DNA of 64,000 nt, from the NCBI GenBank assembly GCA_023078685.1, contig JALGAS010000010.1, positions 806,001 through 870,000 of the forward strand, written 5' to 3'. Made by a program: the position numbers and the translations under genes. This DNA comes from Neopestalotiopsis rosae (Eukaryota; Ascomycota; Sordariomycetes; Amphisphaeriales; Sporocadaceae). The notes below the pieces were generated by a model. The model saw only the letters and a list, made by a program, of their open reading frames with translations. It was not told the DNA's origin and did not search any database. Positions 1-11,612 of the stretch are shown in pieces (positions within the stretch are counted from its first letter, which is position 1; every line of letters starts with the position of its first letter).

Positions 1-2484
1 CTAACCTTTTCGAGCAGATCTGCCGTCCTGACGCGGACGTCCTTGTCCTTGTGAAACAGGCCCAGTGCCAGGTAGAAGAGTCCGGCATGCGATTCGGGAG
101 CGACGGTGAGCAACAGACATATTTCGTCGTAGGAAAATACGTGCTTGGAGAAAGCCAGGTAGATCTCCCGGCTTTGGGCGGGGTTGAGCTTCTGCGTGCG
201 CAGACGATCATGCATGTGATGGAGGTCAAGGCCTTTGAGTGGGCGAATCGTGTAGATCTGAGCAAGGTCCTGTCTCGATTGTCAGTCGCGTGCGATGCGA
301 TATGATTAGCGGTGGCATATTCATACCTGGATGAAGCTGTAATAGCTCCGGGTATTCCTCCAGCCCTCTATCCTATGGACGTTGCCAGCAAGCTCTCTCT
401 GTTTAGCATTGTCGTCTGCCCACACGTATCCGTGCCCGCTGATTCCGATATTGCTGGTATCCGCGTCATCGCCGCCGATGTATAAAGCACTCGCACCATA
501 CACGCTCTCTTCGAAAGCTGCAGCTATCCTCGTGAATTTAACCACCCAGTCGCGAAGTTTGGCACGAATGACTCGCTCGCCAAGTCTTGCGGCAATTCCC
601 TTTAGGATATCGTTCATAAAAACCACGTCTCCGGTCAAGTCGGTACTAGAGCTTGAGCCACTGATAAGATTAGCATGTGCTGGATGTTGTTGCTGAAAGT
701 AAGCCAGGCCCTCAGTCGTGGTAGCTGGCTCAATCTTGCTACTAATCTTTATTCGCCCGCTCGGAATATCGCACAGAATGTCCCACCATTCCGGGTGAAG
801 CTCAAAGGTTGGGTTAGTGACTCCAGCAATAAAGCCCGGGACATTGAGCAAGTCGTCAATTTTGGTCAGGTCGGTATAGGGAAAGGCGAAGCGAGTGAAA
901 CCTCGTAATACACCACCTGATGCCAAAGCGCATGCTGCCAATACTGCCTCTGCAACATCTCCGGACGGCATATTGTGGCCGAGGAAGATGATCCGCTTTT
1001 GTGTCAATAGCGCATTCGCCAGCACTATAATTGGATGCGTGCCAGGCCCGTTCGTTGTCAGATGCGGATGTGTCTGAAAAGGCTGCGGTGATTTGGCGTG
1101 TGGTTCCGAGAATGTCTGGATCAGCTTGATGATTGAAAAGTCTCCCACGGTCTCGGGCATGACGGCCGTCGGCACCTTGACGGGAATGGGAATTCCCTTG
1201 TAGAGTACCTTGCTCTCAAACTCGTGAGTATCTCGCGGTAATGCGTAGCCCGATGACCCTTCCAAATGAGCCTTGGTACCCGCTCGAGATATTCCGTGCA
1301 ACTTGGGCGGACTCCTGCTTGCGTCGATTGCCTCAGTGATTCCCCCCTCCCGGTCCTCGGCCATTCGCATTTCAATCATCTGGCCAAACTTTTCGACGAA
1401 AAGATCCTTGTTGTCACTGGCCAAGAGGAGATTCCGCTCGAGGAGACTCAACTTTGGCATTAGCGATAAATCCATATTGTTGACTGCATCGTATAACATG
1501 GACAAGGTCTCGGGAACTGGCGATTTGAAATACTCTTCTAATGCGAGTAGTAGAAGCGGCTGCTCAAAAGTCAGTCATCTTGGCGTTTAGACCCATCAGA
1601 TTCGCAGCAGCATAACGAACCTTGTATATGTGCAGAAATGGATGCCGTGTGCATATTGCCATGGCCTTGACTATTGCACCTCTTTTGACGCTCTTGTCGT
1701 GTTTTGTATTCACCAGGTTTAGGACATAGACCAGTGGTGGACCTTCTCCGCCTTCTGGCTCTTCATCACTCGTTTCATCATCATCATCCATATCGTCCTC
1801 ATCGTCGTCATCGATATCTTCGTCGGCAGAATCCTCGTCGTTTTCGTCAATCAAACCCGCCGCGCGATCGCGTCTCCTTTTCCTTCTTTCCTTGCGCTTC
1901 TTCTTCTTGTTAGCTTCCTCCTCTTCCTCCTCTTGCGTGCTGTCCTTGTGCAGAAAGAAGATGGTCCAGTCCTGGTTACGCGCATGGGCCTGGTCGGGCA
2001 ACATGAGCTCTGCTAGCATGTGCTCATCACCGGTGATGGCAACGGGATATTGGTGCTCCATGACCGGACCCCGGTCAATGTCGAAGGAGGCGACCAGTAT
2101 ATATTCCACATGATTTGCGGTTGACCCCCGAGGGTACTGTGACCGTAATTTCCTGGGCGGGTGGGCTTCAGGATTGGTCCGCTTCGGGGGCGCAGAGAGT
2201 GACGAGTGCTGCGAAGAAGCCACCGTTCTGCTTCCAATTGACGACGTCTTATTTGATTTCGAGCTGGGATCGGATATGCGATCTAGATCGGAATGGACAG
2301 GTGGCTGCGGCGACCTCGAGGGCTGCCTCGAGTGATGCGACATCTGTGAAGGCGATCGTGACGGCGGAAAGGACGAGAGTGATGCGCGGGGGTTCGCGGG
2401 CGCAGCATGGCCGTTCTGTTGTACGGACTGGCTCGTGTTCGCTCGCGACATGAACGGTCGCCCAGCTCCCGAGACCGAAGCCAT
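1..2484 (-). CDS. AFI1-like Arf3-docking/DENN-type protein (3' end beyond window)
   Basis: Exons read on the minus strand are 2484-1621, 1559-327 and 269 to beyond base 1, with introns 1620-1560 (61 bases) and 326-270 (57 bases). All junctions are in phase 0, giving about 788 residues in the window. The order is a Ser/Pro-rich N-terminus, the docking segment beginning near [20 protein letters not shown], a strongly charged insert, then [20 protein letters not shown] and a long DENN/SPA-like part. Proteins of this family (yeast Afi1, Aspergillus MesA) link Arf3-type GTPases to polarised growth at the cell cortex. Splicing restores [15 protein letters not shown] across the first intron and [20 protein letters not shown] across the second, which is good evidence for both. 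The last bases resemble a further donor (AAG|GTTAG). The family call rests on remembered similarity and is fairly sure. Confidence 0.85.
1740..1940 (-). other. Poly-charged insert within the AFI1-like gene
   Basis: This stretch encodes a run of Glu, then Lys/Arg-rich residues, then a long Asp/Glu tract. It splits the recognisable docking domain (HNQ-type text before, NLVNTK after). It is low-complexity and probably a disordered loop. Frame is kept throughout. Confidence 0.7.
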
Positions 2485-4746
2485 CTTGTGGAAAAAGTGC
2501 TACCTTTCTATCGGTTGCCTGTCCCGCACTGACAAGACGGTGCTTGCGTCGTGTATTGATACTGTCGTATTGGCGAGTTCGTACAGGACAGACAGACAAG
2601 GAAGCAGCAGTAGTAGATCCTCTGCAGGGTTCGCTAGATATCCTTACTGTGGTCGCTCACTCGCTGGCTTTGGGACAAGTTGCAGCTGCACCGACCGTCT
2701 TCCCTGTGCATGTGCAACGGTGATGGGCTGCAGCGTTGTTGCGTCGTATTCTGTTTGGATTTTGGTGGTTGTATGGAGTCAAAGAGACTCAATGGAGGGA
2801 GGGAGGGGAACCTCTGTGCTGTGCTGGGGGTGTCTAATTAAGACTTGACTGGCCACTACTATTACGACTTGACTTGACCCTGCCTGGCAAATCCTGGCAA
2901 TGGAATGGATCTGGTATGTATCGGATGTAGGTATCAGCTCAGTATGCAGTGTTTAGGCACTTTGACGGAGTATCCCCATGCCCGCCAAAACCGCCCGGAA
3001 GTAAAAGGGGTTTCCAACGTTGCAAGAGGATCAGCGCGGTTCGTTCCCAATCGCGGACAGTGAAAGTGGACGTGCGCTCGAAACGGTATTGGTTTGCGGC
3101 TCTTGCCTGTCACTCTAGGTGTGGTCCATCCACTAGCATCCCCATCACATTACGAAACAATTCCCACCGGGTGCGCGAACATGCGCGATTGAAGATCCAA
3201 TGGACGAACTCTGACGAGGACTGGGGTTGTTGGATGAGGGTTGTAGATGAGTCGGCGGTAAAAGAAGACCACCACCGAGGGGGGGAGGGGACCTCAGAGG
3301 GATGGATGGAGGGGGGAGCCGAAACGCGAGACACGGTCTGCATCACTACAGAGCACTAAAGAGATTAGGATAAAGCCCGTAAGACAGGCTCATCTTTTGC
3401 ACATTCTATTCAGCGAGCTATGTCAATGTGCTATAAAACAACGGGTGACGCCAGTAGCGCCGCCGCCCCTTTCACATGTCTCAATGGACAGCTCAATTGA
3501 CATGTTTCTGCTGGTACATATATGCTGGTGCTTGAATATATGAGCCAAGTATATAACGAATATACTACAACGACAGAGGGTTTGTGGAAGCAGCGTGCTG
3601 ACGTGCAGAACTGGACCCTGAAAATGGGGACCCCTGCCAGCAATGATTGATAAAAAAAATCCACCAGAGAAAAAAGAAAATTAGAGCGTACCTGGCAGTC
3701 AAGTTCTGTCTGGTGACAGGTCCAAGGCAGGAGGGAAAACCCAATTTCACGTTGGGTCATTTATTAGCGCAGCCCACTAGAACAGGATGGAGTGATTTTC
3801 GTGGTGGATGCCACACCATTTCTCCCTGGACTTTTGTAGCTTGGCCACTCAAGAGCAACTGCATCTGAAGACAAGCTCTACAAATAGTCCAAACATTTTC
3901 AACGACTCATTCATCTGCCGATTTGCCCGAATTATTATTTGACAAGCCGCCAATATCAACCTCAAAGTCTCTTGCTTTGGAAGCAGTAAATGTTCAAAGA
4001 CATCATCTTGGTTGGTTTCGATATTAAATGTCTACCTATTTGGGCAATGCAGCCAGTTTCGGACTGTCATTATGGAATCTAGACGCCTAAACCTACATTT
4101 GTTGGAAAGTCAGGGCGTTGATGCTCAATCGAATCTACTGTGCCTACCTAAACTGTGAAAAGATGGAGGCAAGATGTTTTGAACTGACGTATGTGTTTAT
4201 TGTTAAATAGCATTGGGTGCCCAAACAAAGCAGAGGTTGAATTCCCATCCTACCCAATCGACATCTTCCACTGAGAAGCTGAGCAGTGACGCCCATTACG
4301 GGGGGCTGGAGCCAGTACGGCCAGCTTCTGGGCCTATGGTAGTTTCGTGCCAACCCCAAAGAGGTTACTTCGATCCCCCGCCATCGACCTCTGGAGCCCC
4401 AGATGGCCAGTCGTGATCCGTGCCAACCTCGCCCGACCACGAGAGGTGCTGGTTCGTTGTCCGGCCACTGTGTTTATCTCATCTTTGCAGCCTCAGAGCA
4501 TCGCCACAACAAGTAAATACATGCGCGGCTTCATTTCAAAGAAATTTTGCTTGTCATCGTTATCACAGTCACACTCGCGTCCACGGGAAAAGAAAGGACA
4601 ATATTTCTTCACTTTTGCGCAAGATACCCTTTGATTGCATCGTCCATTTCAGCATATTCCCCCGTCAAAACCGACCTTGATTGGCATTGTTTACTTTGCA
4701 ATCTAGACATTTTAGTTCAAACATCGCAACCCACTGAGCACGCACC
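2485..4746. other. Intergenic region, no gene recognised
   Basis: About 2.3 kb between the divergent AFI1-like and EF-hand genes, presumably holding both promoters. Open frames of 60-137 codons occur but have no recognisable domain, good start context or splice continuity. A CTACCTA-type motif lies near 4143. Confidence 0.6.
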
Positions 4747-5756
4747 ATGGTATGACGTCCCATGTGGAGATAATCAGAGATGAATCGTGCTAATTCCAGA
4801 TCCTCTCGTACCTTACATAGGCCATGTCAGCTGCGTACAAACCATCTCCTCTTGGCTACGGGTCACCAAGAAGTTCTCCCTTTCGCAGACCCGAATCGCC
4901 TGCTGCATCATCACCACTCCGACAATCAACACCACCCGGTACGCCTTCCAAGATCGGCCACTTGCGCTCCCCATCACGACTAGGAGGCGACTCAACACCA
5001 GTAATAGCCGCTCCAACTTCACCAGACTTCAGTCGCTCAAGGCCATTGCCACAGCCTGAAAAGATGTCCAGTCCACGCCTAGGATCGCCAGTACAGATCA
5101 GATCACAAGCCCCGGCTACTGCTGCAGGCGGCAACGCGCTGTCGCAGTTACAACCACAACAGCTTCGTGTCTTGAGAGATGGTTTCCAGATCCTGGATAG
5201 AGATAGCGATGGCTCTGTCAACAGAGAGGACATTGCGGATATGATGAACCAGCTGGGTACGTTCAAGAAACCGTTTTTGACTCGCTCAACCCGACTCCCT
5301 GCTAACACGAGCGCACCTTTAGGCATGACACCCAGTCAATCAGAGCTTTCGCAATTCTTTCCACCAGGTGGCCCGCAAAACATGACACTCGCAGTGTTTT
5401 TAAACGGCATAGCGAACACGCTATCAGCCATGTCGCCCAGCAGTGAGCTGCTGTCGGCCTTTTCAGCCTTTGATGACGATGACAGTGGTCAGGTCGATCT
5501 TGCCGAGCTGCGAGATGCACTACTCAACACAGCCCCAGAGCCGGGCGAGACTGCACTATCATCGCACGAGGTGGACAAGATCATGGCTAGTTTCAGTGGC
5601 CGAAGAGCGTTCAGCAAGAGCACCATGTCGGCGGGCGCATCGAGAAGGAAAGGCGAAGTCTTCAAATACCAGGATTTTGTAAACTCGATCGTTGGCGGCA
5701 GCGGGGCGGCGGAGCCAGCGCCTAGCAGCAGTGGTTCCGAGGAAAGTGAAGCATGA
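4747..5756 (+). CDS. EF-hand protein resembling myosin II regulatory light chain
   Basis: The body runs from the ATG at 4824 to the stop at 5754-5756, with an intron at 5257-5322 (66 bases, GTACGT...CTTTAG, branch GCTAAC at 5301). Without that intron the protein is 288 residues from 4824. A start-codon-only first exon is also possible: ATG at 4747 followed at once by GTATGA, accepted at 4820, giving M-A-M-S-A-A-Y-K. The N-terminal ~100 residues are Ser/Pro-rich and phosphorylation-prone. The first EF loop DRDSDGSVNRED has Asp instead of Glu at position 12; a second loop is DDDDSGQVDLAE. Fungal myosin regulatory light chains have this layout of a phosphorylatable N-tail followed by a degenerate calmodulin fold, and they serve contractile-ring myosin II. 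Another calmodulin-like protein cannot be excluded. Confidence 0.75.
5257..5322 (+). other. In-frame, stop-free intron of the EF-hand gene
   Basis: The 66-base intron is a multiple of three with no stop, so unspliced RNA would encode 22 extra residues straight after the first EF-hand. Donor, branch and acceptor are all near-consensus, so splicing is the default reading. Confidence 0.8.
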
Positions 5757-8628
5757 GGTGTCTTGCATAAGCGGAGCCGGCGTTCAGGCGTATAAACATT
5801 GACATTCCCAATCATGTATATTTGTTGACCAGGAATTGTAATCTACGGACACGAGCAGGCAAAGTCATGGGCAGGAAACCATTGATCACGAACTGCCTAA
5901 TTAAAGATATATACATATAATAGATCATTGTGCAGTTTCTCGACTTGAAATGCCGATCTGCATGTGCTTTGCATCATTTGAGATGGGGTTTCAGCCAAAT
6001 TTGGACGAACTTCAGTGCTCTGCTGCTACGCCTGAAATCCCCAGTACCAAATGAGCTTGAACTGTTGTACGGAGTACACATAGCGTGGCCGTCGCGTTGT
6101 TATCTGTAGTCGTTTCCATGTCTTACGTATATTGTTGCGATACAGGAAGTCGAGCCGTGCTCGTAATTATCGCCCGCCAATCAGTCTGCTCAAACTGTGG
6201 AATTTGTTTTGCTTTTTCCTTCGTTGATGTTACCCAAAAAGTCGTCAAGTCTGTCACGGCGCTTACGCGGGCTGTCTTCTCCAGAGTCTGTCCTTGACGA
6301 TGAAATTTACGAAATCAAAACAGCTGAAATGGGTGAAATACGATCAAAATCTGGAATGATCTGGTATTTGATCTTGAAAAACATGCGCTACATCGTACGT
6401 ACTTTCTATGCGCAAGCCACGGGAAGTGGAAAATCAAACATCGACAATGTGTTGACCACGATCGGTTATACTGAATAGTAGCGACTGGTCTTGGCACCCT
6501 TAGACCCACAGAAGGTTCGAGAATCGAGAAATGTTAAGAGATGTGCACATTTGCCAAAACCGCCTCTTTCATAACTCCGAAAAGAGTCGCACGGTTGGAA
6601 CAAGTGCACCGCACCACTGCAGATTGGCGTTTTGGTTTAGCTACAGGTTGTGCGCGGGGGGGCTTCCACTATGTAATGGAGGGGGCTGAAATCCTCCCGC
6701 CCATCGGACCGCTTGGCTTTTGGGTCTTTGGGGTCTTTGGGACGATGTCCCCCTGGCCCCTGTTAGACTTTCATAAAGGGAATGACGGTTGAACGGGTGC
6801 AAGGATTGAGAGTACCAAGCGGGCGGGAGCAAGCGCCCGTATAACCGACATACTATTACATTATTTCTGCATTTGTTTCCTTCATATATCAAACGGGACG
6901 TTGTTCAGTCTCGACATGTGCTTCAGCTTCTGCCAGAACATATCTCTTGTATAAATGTGCCCACGTCGGTACTCTCTCTGTACGTTGATGAGAGCGGCAA
7001 GTCTGGGGTACCATTGCAAGGGACGCTGCAACTCTCGCGCAACTGGCGAGTTCAACCACCTGCATTTCTCTCGTGGTACACACAGCAACGAGAGCTCCAT
7101 TGGACAGTCGCTACCTAGGTATGGGGCAAAATCAGCACTCCTACAGCAGAGATGACCACTGAGGATACCGCTTTTTCTGCCTGTAGACGCAGCGCCAGGT
7201 AAACAACTTTGACAACCCGAGGCTATTGGACGAACCGTTCTTTATTCACTGAATATTGGACCGCTACTGTGACAAGTGGACCCAGAAGGGCTCGGTATTG
7301 TATACCTTGTCTCATTCTGTATAGCCAGTGTGATGACAGGTAGACTGGACATGAAGCTCGCGTCCCATAGGCGAATTTTCACAAAAATTCCAAAAAAGAC
7401 CAATCCCCAGCCTGACAATTTTTACGCCGCAGCAGCGGTTCATTCCCCGAGCCCTCCCTCGCGCATAGCACTTGTTGCTTGGACCGGACTCACTGCGTTT
7501 GTGGACAGCACATCACAACTGCTTTTGTGCAAGGCATCAGCATCGACCAGGGAAAATAAATAAATACAAAAAACCTTGGGCTGGCAAACAGTGCTCTGGC
7601 TACCTGAATTATGTACCTAGGCTGATAAATCGATCCAAAGTAGAGGCCAAAGACGTCAACTAATCTGACTACCCCCCCAGTTCTCTCATTATCAGCACGA
7701 CCTCGACGAGGTTGAAAGCTCGGTTCCATCTCTTTCCCTCTCCTTCCCACTTTGACTCCAGACGCCTCGACCATATTCTGTCCTCTCCCAAAGCCTATTT
7801 CACTTTCTTGTTGAACTGTACAGCGTTCTTCCCAGTTCCCGCCAGCAGAAACGGGTCAGAAAAAAAGAGGATCATTTTAAAGTGACGCCAGCGGCAATTC
7901 TACTGTAACTATTCAGCAGTTTTTGTTGCGTACTTGCGTACCTACGGACATTACATACCAACCGTATCTGTTTCGCCCAGCTACGTAGGTATAGTACTCC
8001 ACGCACGACTCGCAGATCGTGCTAGCAGCAGTCAAGTCGAGTGACATCCCCCCTCAACAAGTGCAATTGAGGACTCGAGCACTTTCAGCAACAGAAAATA
8101 AACCTGGGTTTCACTTGTGGCGCCAGTAACCTACCTACGAACCTGCGCATACGATACAAACACAAGCTCGTTGAGGACAGACGCCTCAGCTCTTCGTCGG
8201 TACCTACCTCAGTTTCGAACCAACCCCAGGATCTTTGGTGCATTTGCCTGTTGCGATCAATATCCGCCTGCCTACTATTGGAGAAAGCAAGCACTCTCTT
8301 ATTTCAGCACTTTAGAGCAACCGCCTTGTCATAAAAAACTCGGTTTTCGCCTACTCAAGGTACATATCGAAGTGGTGTCGCCTTTTATTTGCGCTACGAT
8401 TCATGCGCTTGAGCCAGACGTGCGCGTCGATTCTGCTGCTATTACTATTGCACTGAGTACCTACCTACCTTGCGTCTTGCCTGCTACTTTTTTTTGCCCC
8501 GGGGCCCGAGTCCGGCCAGCAGCAGCAGCCTTACCTAAGACACGTTTGGTGGTGGGATCCGCAGCGTAGCGGGCTTTGGAGGCACCGACCGGCATTAGAC
8601 TTTCGAAAACTTGCCATAGTCTTCCCCA
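5757..8628. other. Long intergenic/5' region upstream of the co-chaperone gene
   Basis: About 2.9 kb. I see no gene. Frames such as 8117-8569 have no domain and read like leader sequence. The right-hand 1.5 kb is pyrimidine-rich and dotted with CTACCTAC/TACCTAGGTA motifs, fitting a promoter and a long 5' leader for the gene at 8629. Confidence 0.6.
7111..8470 (+). promoter_or_regulatory. Cluster of CTACCTAC / CTAGGTA-type promoter motifs
   Basis: Copies lie at 7111 (CTACCTAGGT), 7613 (GTACCTAG), 7940 (TACCTACG), 7981 (CTACGTAGGT), 8131 (CTACCTACG), 8200 (GTACCTACCT) and 8459 (TACCTACCTACC). Such motifs are common upstream of Sordariomycete genes. Their density here suggests the core promoter or leader of the co-chaperone gene. 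Function is inferred. Confidence 0.45.
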
Positions 8629-10836
8629 ATGAAGAATATCTTCTCCTCCAAGAAATCATCCTCGCCAAAGAAGCCACAGACCGGCGAAAACGACGAGAAT
8701 CGCAACCCTCGTCAGGCTTCGGAGCCATCTTCGCCCGTCAAATTTGCTTCTGCCCCTCCTTCTTACTCTTCTGCTACTGCGGTCAAGAGGGAAAGGGAAT
8801 CCCCCAGAAAATCTACTAGACCCGCATCGCCCGCATCGTCATCGCCTACGCCGCGAGACCAGCTTCCCACCAAGCCACGAAGTTCGCGATCCTTTGGAAG
8901 GTCAAACACTGATTCTTCCAACTCGTCGTCTTCGCGCCGCAGCAAGAAGCACGACCCCAACACTCACCCCCTCAATCTTCCTCCCGACGAGCGAGACAAG
9001 CGCTTGTCAGCCCTCTCCAACATGAGCAACCGCAGCTCCGTTGATAAGATGGACATTGATTCCAGCGCCCCTCCTTCCTCGCCACCTCAGACCGCGTCCA
9101 CCAACGGTGCCGTCCCGGTCGGCTCGCCCACCAACGGGCGGAAAACACCTCCCACAAACGGCGACGGACCAGTGCCCCCTCCTCACAGATCCAACCCTTC
9201 GAGTCCACAGCCCTCGCCTGCTGACGAGGCTGAATCTTACAAGAATGTTGGCAACAAATATTTCAAGGAGAAGGATTACAAGAACGCCATTGTGCAGTAC
9301 TCCAAAGGTATGACTACTGTCAATCTCCTGAAATATTTGAACCCCTGCCCATGACTGACACAACTGCCTTCTAGCTGTCGACTTGGTGCCAAACTCTGCT
9401 ACCTATCTTAGCAACCGTGCTGCTGCTTACATGTCCAATGGCCAATATGAAGCTGCCCTGGAGGATTGCTCCCGCGCTGTAGACCTTGATCCGTCGAATG
9501 CCAAGTTCTTGTTGCGATTGGCTCGTATCTATACAAGTCTCGGACGTCCCGAAGAGGCACTCACCACTTTTGGACGCATCAACCCACCGGCCTCGGCCAA
9601 GGATATGGCGCCCGCAAGGGAGATGCAGCACCACATCAAGGCTGCTACAGATGCGCTTGAGACTGGCACTTCGGGTTCAATGGTTCTGCATGCCCTCGAT
9701 CAGGCCGAGAAATTCCTGGGACTTGGCGCGCCCAAGCCTCGCAAGTGGCAATTGATGCGCGGTGCAGCTTACCTTAAGATGGGTGGAATCAACTCCTTGG
9801 GCGAGGCACAGAACGTTGCCATGTCTCTTTTGAGGTACAACAGTTCGGACCCCGAGGCTTTGGTCCTTCGCGGCCGCGCCTTGTACGCACAGGGCGAGAA
9901 TGACAAGGCTATCCAGCATTTCAGAAAGGCCTTGAGCGGCGACCCAGACTACCGAGACGCCATCAAGTATCTGAGAATTGTCCAAAAGCTTGATCGCATG
10001 AAGGAGGAGGGCAACACAGACTACAAGGCCGGTCGCTGGCAAGCAGCTTTCGACAAGTACAGTTCGGCTTTGGAGGTTGATCCCACCAACCGTGGTACCA
10101 ATTCCAAGCTGTTCCAGAACCGTGCTCTCTGTCGCCTCAAGTTGAAGCAATACGATGAGGCCATTGCAGACTGCGAGAAGGCCATCGGCCTGGACCCGTC
10201 GTACATGAAGGCTCGCAAGACAAAGGCCAACGCCCTTGGTCAGGCCGAGCGATGGGAAGCTGCTGTCCAAGAGTGGAAGAACCTCCAAGAGTTGGATCCC
10301 GAGGACCGTACCATTGCCAAGGAAATTCGCAAGGCTGAGCTTGAGCTGAAGAAGAGCCAACGCAAGGACTACTACAAGATCCTCGGTGTCTCCAAGGACG
10401 CCGATGACAACACTATCAAGAAGGCTTACCGGAAAGCGGCTATTGTTCACCACCCCGACAAGAACCAAGGCGATCCTGAGGCAGAGGAGCGCTTCAAGGA
10501 TATTGGAGAAGCTTACGAGACCTTGAGCGACCCTCAGTATGTGATCCACACGGACGAATATTTTGACACAATTGCTAATCGTATTATAGGAAGCGTGCAC
10601 GCTACGACAGCGGCGAGGACCTGATGGATCCCTCCGACATGTTTGGTGGCGGTGGCATGGGCGGCATGGGCGGTGGCATGGGTGGTATCGACCCCGAAAT
10701 TCTCTTCAGCATGATGAACGGAGGTGGCTTCGGAGGTGGTGGCGGCGGCGGCTTCCCCGGTGGTGGCGGTGCTCGCTTCTCCACGGGAGGTGGAAGATCA
10801 GCCGGCGGTTTCCCGGGCGGTTTCCACTTCGGCTGA
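8629..10836 (+). CDS. TPR and J-domain co-chaperone (DNAJC7/TPR2 type)
   Basis: Exons 8629-9307, 9375-10536 and 10590-10836 give 695 residues. Introns are 9308-9374 and 10537-10589 (branch GCTAAT). Residues 1-195 are Ser/Pro-rich and probably disordered. Tetratricopeptide repeats run from about 200 to 550, starting [22 protein letters not shown] domain follows at about 557-615 ([20 protein letters not shown]) with HPD near 586. The C-terminus is a Gly-rich G/F-like tail ending GGFHFG. DNAJC7 proteins bind Hsp70 and Hsp90 through the TPRs, stimulate Hsp70 ATPase through the J domain, and help transfer clients between them in the cytosol. The second splice (CA|G AAG CGT) restores the J-domain helix text. 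The downstream frame stays open, see 10837-11148. Confidence 0.92.
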
Positions 10837-11148
10837 CAACCCGCGTCCGAATCCGAGTCCGGGGTGAGGGAAGATGGAGGCGAGGAGTCCCAGCATGAGT
10901 CAGAGTTTAGGAGGCGCCGTGGTCGTCGATCCCGGCGGGCTGACCGCAATGCTGCGGCTGGGGACTACAGAGGCCGTGGCGGCAGTCGCACCACGTCACG
11001 TAATGCCGATTTGGAAGATCGAGCGGCTCAGGTGAAGCGATGGGGCATATTTATTATTGCTGCCCTGGTATTTTTACCACGTGAGCTGGCAGTGACTGCC
11101 ATCGTGGCACTTGGTCTTCTGTACATGTGCTATGCAATTTTCGCATAG
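10837..11148 (+). other. Open in-frame extension after the co-chaperone stop
   Basis: After the TGA at 10834-10836 (next base C) the same frame continues for 103 sense codons to a TAG at 11146-11148. It encodes an acidic then Arg-rich linker followed by a hydrophobic hairpin (WGIFIIAALVFLPRE, then LAVTAIVALGLLYMCYAIFA). The frame has no early ATG; the only Met is in the last helix. So it is not an ordinary separate gene. It could be a readthrough or alternatively spliced C-terminus, or chance open sequence in the 3' UTR. Confidence 0.45.
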
Positions 11149-11612
11149 TCATGACTGCGGGCATTGCCTGGGATTCTTTGTGGATACGTTGGATGACATT
11201 CACAACATTCATGTAAGAGACGGGTGAAATGGTAAAGACAAATGAGGGTATAGACTGGATTGGCAGCAGCATCATCAGCAGACCATCCGCCGTGCAACGA
11301 CGATCGACATTGAGTTGCTAGATCATTTACAGGCGTTTCATTGGAGTTTTTCCTTGCAAGTGGCATCGTCCACTAGACAATTATGATTCTTCATACTGTT
11401 GTTTGTCGGGCCTCAAAACCTGATGGCTAGCTGGTCGAGCTGCATCGTTTTCATAGTGCAATGAATGGATAGACCTCATGTAGAACGATCGATATTTTCT
11501 CCCTAAATTCACCTCAACTCTGTGGAATTGCCCGGGTTATTTGTAACGTCTAGTGCAGGTGGAATCATAAATGCATGTCTATTTTCTTTTTTTTTTATAT
11601 GACTAATGGATA
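11149..11612. other. Intergenic, convergent 3' region
   Basis: Holds the 3' ends of the co-chaperone (plus) and glutathione synthetase (minus) transcripts, with a T-rich run near 11580-11597. No gene seen. Confidence 0.6.

Noticed and set aside
321..1505. Treating the minus-strand frame 321-1505 as a separate gene from 1564-2484
   Set aside because: Splicing of 1620-1560 joins them in phase and restores continuous family text ([14 protein letters not shown]). They are exons of one AFI1-like gene.
2949..3359. Open frame of 136 codons on the plus strand
   Set aside because: No domain, biased composition and overlapping frames on both strands; looks like chance in intergenic DNA.
8117..8569. 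Open frame of 150 codons before the co-chaperone
   Set aside because: Pyrimidine-rich leader composition with promoter motifs and no domain.
9677..10600. Long minus-strand frame of 307 codons inside the co-chaperone
   Set aside because: Exact shadow of the strongly supported plus-strand TPR/J-domain exons.
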